NCBI RefSeq assembly: GCF_000685035.1
Contig: NZ_BAYB01000058.1
Span: 1-32,699 of the forward strand
Length of the DNA: 32,699 bases
Source of the DNA: Paraburkholderia ferrariae NBRC 106233
GTDB taxonomy: Bacteria; Pseudomonadota; Gammaproteobacteria; Burkholderiales; Burkholderiaceae
Direction of reading: 5' to 3'
The stretch's first letter is position 1; each line of letters starts with the position of its first letter. Made by a program: the position numbers and the translations under genes. Below are positions 30,453 through 32,699 of the stretch, piece by piece. Below the pieces are notes generated by a model that saw only the letters and a list, made by a program, of their open reading frames with translations, did not search any database and was not told the DNA's origin.

Positions 30453-31886
30453 GTGGTCCAACCCGAATCCCTTGCCCAACTCGCACCCGACGGCCGCAAG
30501 CTGCTCGAAACGCGCTCGATCGACTACATCCCCGAAACCGAGCGCCACGGCAGCCTGCTCAGCCAGTTCACGCTGTGGCTTTCGGCCAACCTGCAGATCA
30601 CGGCGATCATCACCGGCGCGCTGGCCGTGGTGCTGGGCGGCGATGTATTCTGGTCGCTCGTCGCCTTGTTGATTGGACAACTCGTGGGCGGCACGGTGAT
30701 GGCGCTCCACGGCGCGCAAGGCCCGCAACTGGGCCTGCCGCAGATGATCTCCAGCCGCGTGCAGTTCGGCGTCTACGGCGCGGCGCTGCCCATCGCGCTC
30801 GTCTGCATCATGTACGTGGGTTTTTCGGCAAGCGGCACCGTGCTGGCGGGCCAGGCCACGGCGCAACTGCTCGACGTTTCCGATACCACGGGCATCTGCC
30901 TCTTCGCCGTGCTCATCGTCGTGCTCACGCTGCTCGGCTATCGCTCGATCCACTTCGTGGGGCGCATTGCGAGCGTGGTAGGCGTGGCGGCCTTCGCGTT
31001 CATGTTCGCGCAACTCTTCTCTCACCACGACATCGGCGCGCTGCTCGCCAACCAGCACTTCACGCTGCCGAGCTTCCTGCTTTCGATGTCGCTCTCCGCC
31101 TCGTGGCAGATCGCCTTCGGCCCCTACGTGGCCGATTATTCGCGCTATCTGCCGCGCACGACTTCCCCCGTGCGCACGTTCTTCGCCGTGGGCCTCGGCT
31201 CGGTAATCGGCGCGCAGGCGGCGATGGTGTTCGGCGTGTTCGCCGCCGCGCTCGCCGGCCACGCGTTCGCGCATCACGAAGTGGCGTATATCGTGGGGCT
31301 CGGTGCGAGCGGCGCGGTGGCCGCATTGCTCTATTTCAGCATTGCCTTCGGCAAGCTCACCGTGACCACGCTCAATGCATACGGGAGCTTCATGTCGATG
31401 GCCACGGTGGTGAGCGCGTTTCGCTCGAAGCGCGCGATCTCCACGCGCCACCGCTTTGTTTATATCGTCGCGATGGTGGGCCTCTCCACCGCCGTCGCAT
31501 TGGCGGGACGCCATTCGTTCCTCAAGGAGTTCACGGCATTCATCCTGTTCCTGCTGGCGTTCTTTACACCGTGGAGCGCGATCAATCTGGTCGATTACTA
31601 TTGCTTCACGCAGTCGCGCTACGACGTGCCGGCGCTTTCCGATCCCGATGGACGCTACGGCCGGTGGAATGCGAAGGCGATTACGATTTATGTGCTCGGC
31701 GTGCTCGTGCAAATGCCCTTTATCTCCAGCAGCTTTTACACCGGGCCGTTCGTCGATGCGCTGGGAGGCACCGATATTTCGTGGATACTCGGGCTCGTGG
31801 TGCCGGGCGTGGTGTATTACGTCGTGATGCGCCAGTCGCGGCAATCGATTCCGGATCGGCTGGTTTTGCCGGTTGAGAAACGCTGA
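30453..31886 (+). CDS. NCS1-family (cytosine/purine permease-type) transporter
   Basis: 477-residue inner-membrane secondary transporter of the NCS1 family (COG1457). About 12 hydrophobic helices are visible; TM1 follows LETRSIDYIPETERHGSLLS, and FTLWLSANLQITAIITGALA is a typical NCS1 TM1. ASWQIAFGPYVADYSRYLPR (TM6 region) and FFTPWSAINLVDYY are family hallmarks. GTG at 30453 has CCGGAG 7 bases before it. Convergent hutG and a shared terminator place it beside a histidine-utilisation locus. Some hut loci carry an NCS1-type urocanate transporter, so urocanate is a candidate substrate; purines or allantoin remain possible. Confidence 0.88.
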   Translation: MVQPESLAQLAPDGRKLLETRSIDYIPETERHGSLLSQFTLWLSANLQITAIITGALAVVLGGDVFWSLVALLIGQLVGGTVMALHGAQGPQLGLPQMISSRVQFGVYGAALPIALVCIMYVGFSASGTVLAGQATAQLLDVSDTTGICLFAVLIVVLTLLGYRSIHFVGRIASVVGVAAFAFMFAQLFSHHDIGALLANQHFTLPSFLLSMSLSASWQIAFGPYVADYSRYLPRTTSPVRTFFAVGLGSVIGAQAAMVFGVFAAALAGHAFAHHEVAYIVGLGASGAVAALLYFSIAFGKLTVTTLNAYGSFMSMATVVSAFRSKRAISTRHRFVYIVAMVGLSTAVALAGRHSFLKEFTAFILFLLAFFTPWSAINLVDYYCFTQSRYDVPALSDPDGRYGRWNAKAITIYVLGVLVQMPFISSSFYTGPFVDALGGTDISWILGLVVPGVVYYVVMRQSRQSIPDRLVLPVEKR

Positions 31887-31928
31887 TTCCCGAAGTGCTG
31901 CGCGCTAGCGCACAAGGCTTTTAAAACG

Positions 31929-31966
31929 GATACGGCTCTGGATTTTTGTCCAGAGCCGTATCTTTT
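31929..31966. terminator. Bidirectional rho-independent terminator
   Basis: The arms 31929-31942 and 31949-31962 are exact 14-base reverse complements (GATACGGCTCTGGA and its partner) with a 6-base loop. TTTT follows on the plus side, and an A/T run (TTTTAAAA on the minus strand, just beyond the stem) on the other. It lies between the convergent NCS1 permease and hutG genes and should end both transcripts. Confidence 0.9.
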
Positions 31967-31994
31967 GACTGCTGCAGATCTTTCCTGCGCGCCC

Positions 31995-32699
31995 CTACTT
32001 CACCGCATTCAGCGCCTCGATGGCGGCAAGCGCACCCCCCACCATCCCCCGCAGCACAGGCTCGACCTTGCCCGCAAGCGCCGGCACATAATCGAACGGC
32101 GCCGTCTCGCTCATATAGGTGGATTGGCACATCTCGAGCTGAATGGCGTGCACGCCGTCCTGCGGCGCGCCGAAGTGGCGCGTGATATAGCCCCCCTTGA
32201 AACGCCCGTTCGCCACCCACGTATAGGCACTCGCCTGCGCCGCACTCGCCGCCGCTGCCTGCACTTCGGCCGCCGCCGTGCGGCCATCCTGCGTGCCGAT
32301 ATTCAGGTCCGGCAGCTTGTTTTCGAACAGCCGCGGCAGCACGCTCGCAATCGAGTGCGCCTCCCACAGCAGCACGTTCGCATGCAGACCGCGCAGCCGC
32401 TGCAACTCCGCGCGCAGTGTTTCGTGATACGGCTGCCAGTAAGCCGCGACACGCTGCGCGCGCGCCGCAGCGTCGGGCGCGCGGCCCTCGCGATAGAGCG
32501 GCTCGCCGCGGAAGGTCTCGGCCGGACACAGCGAGGTGGTCGTCTGGCCCGGATACAGGCTCTCGTCGTTCGGCGGACGGTTCAGATCGATCACGTAGCG
32601 CGACACGCGCGCGCCGAGCATCGTCGCACCGAGCTCTTTCGCGAACGCGTAGAGACGATCGAGGTGCCAGTCGGTATCGGCAACGGCGAGTGCGATATC
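31995..32699 (-). CDS. hutG: N-formylglutamate deformylase, 3' part (gene continues past the right edge)
   Basis: Hydrolyses N-formyl-L-glutamate to formate and glutamate, the last step of the five-step histidine degradation route. 234 residues are visible, from DIALAVADTDWHLDRLYAFA onward. They include TMLGARVSRYVIDLNRPPND, TTSLCPAETFRGEPLY, WEAHSIASVLPRLFENKLPD (with the His/Glu metal ligands), LNIGTQDGRTAA, NGRFKGGYITRHFGAPQDGV and HAIQLEMCQSTYMSE. The normal length is about 265, so roughly 30 N-terminal residues are missing off the edge. The stop is TAG at 31995. As the likely last gene of a hut operon read leftward, it ends at the terminator at 31929-31966. Confidence 0.95.
   Translation of the reverse strand, partial: DIALAVADTDWHLDRLYAFAKELGATMLGARVSRYVIDLNRPPNDESLYPGQTTTSLCPAETFRGEPLYREGRAPDAAARAQRVAAYWQPYHETLRAELQRLRGLHANVLLWEAHSIASVLPRLFENKLPDLNIGTQDGRTAAAEVQAAAASAAQASAYTWVANGRFKGGYITRHFGAPQDGVHAIQLEMCQSTYMSETAPFDYVPALAGKVEPVLRGMVGGALAAIEALNAVK

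Overview
The window is a GC-rich chromosomal segment of a beta-proteobacterium, most likely a Burkholderiaceae member (Paraburkholderia, Caballeronia or a close relative). This rests on codon use, gene content and protein style only. I see no transposase, integrase, tRNA, rRNA or CRISPR array. The window is an ordinary catabolic and homeostatic region made of several small regulons.

Layout. (1) 1-3193: an acyl-CoA dehydrogenase and an AraC-type regulator, with an inverted repeat between them. (2) 3325-8982: a zinc-homeostasis block. A COG0523 (CobW/ZigA-like) GTPase diverges from a TonB-dependent receptor followed by its own exbB-exbD-tonB, and two Zur-box-like palindromes lie between. (3) 9020-14115: a hexuronate (glucuronate-branch) cluster with an MFS transporter, a fructuronate/tagaturonate-type reductase, the in-frame remnant of a zinc alcohol dehydrogenase, a FadR-type GntR regulator and mannonate dehydratase. 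(4) 14182-17343: a TetX-like flavin monooxygenase and a MarR regulator diverging from a perfect 17-bp inverted repeat, then an IscS-like cysteine desulfurase whose leader can pair with its Shine-Dalgarno sequence, and a 31-residue membrane peptide. (5) 17527-22646: the glycerol regulon glpR-glpD-glpK-glpF, with several GlpR-like sites. (6) 22824-28135: a possible envelope-stress or sensory regulon. It holds two YXWGXW-repeat proteins, a tiny lipoprotein, an ECF sigma factor, a one-TM putative anti-sigma protein, a CnrX-like periplasmic protein, and a DUF1800/DUF1501 pair with a Tat signal. (7) 28263-32699: a small unknown gene, a gamma-glutamyltransferase, an NCS1 permease and the 3' part of hutG, ending at a strong terminator.

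The most interesting system is region 6. The same bipartite element (GCGACGGATT, 14 bases, CGTT) lies upstream of both transcription units, before the YXWGXW/lipoprotein/sigma operon and before DUF1800-DUF1501. This suggests that the ECF factor controls itself and the exported pair as one regulon. The periplasmic sensor-like protein has almost none of the His/Met residues expected of a metal sensor, so the signal is unclear.

Other points worth checking are the cysteine desulfurase leader, the pair of 11-bp GntR operators placed on a promoter, the two stacked MarR operators 22 bp apart, the Zur-box pair, and the altered NPA motifs of GlpF.
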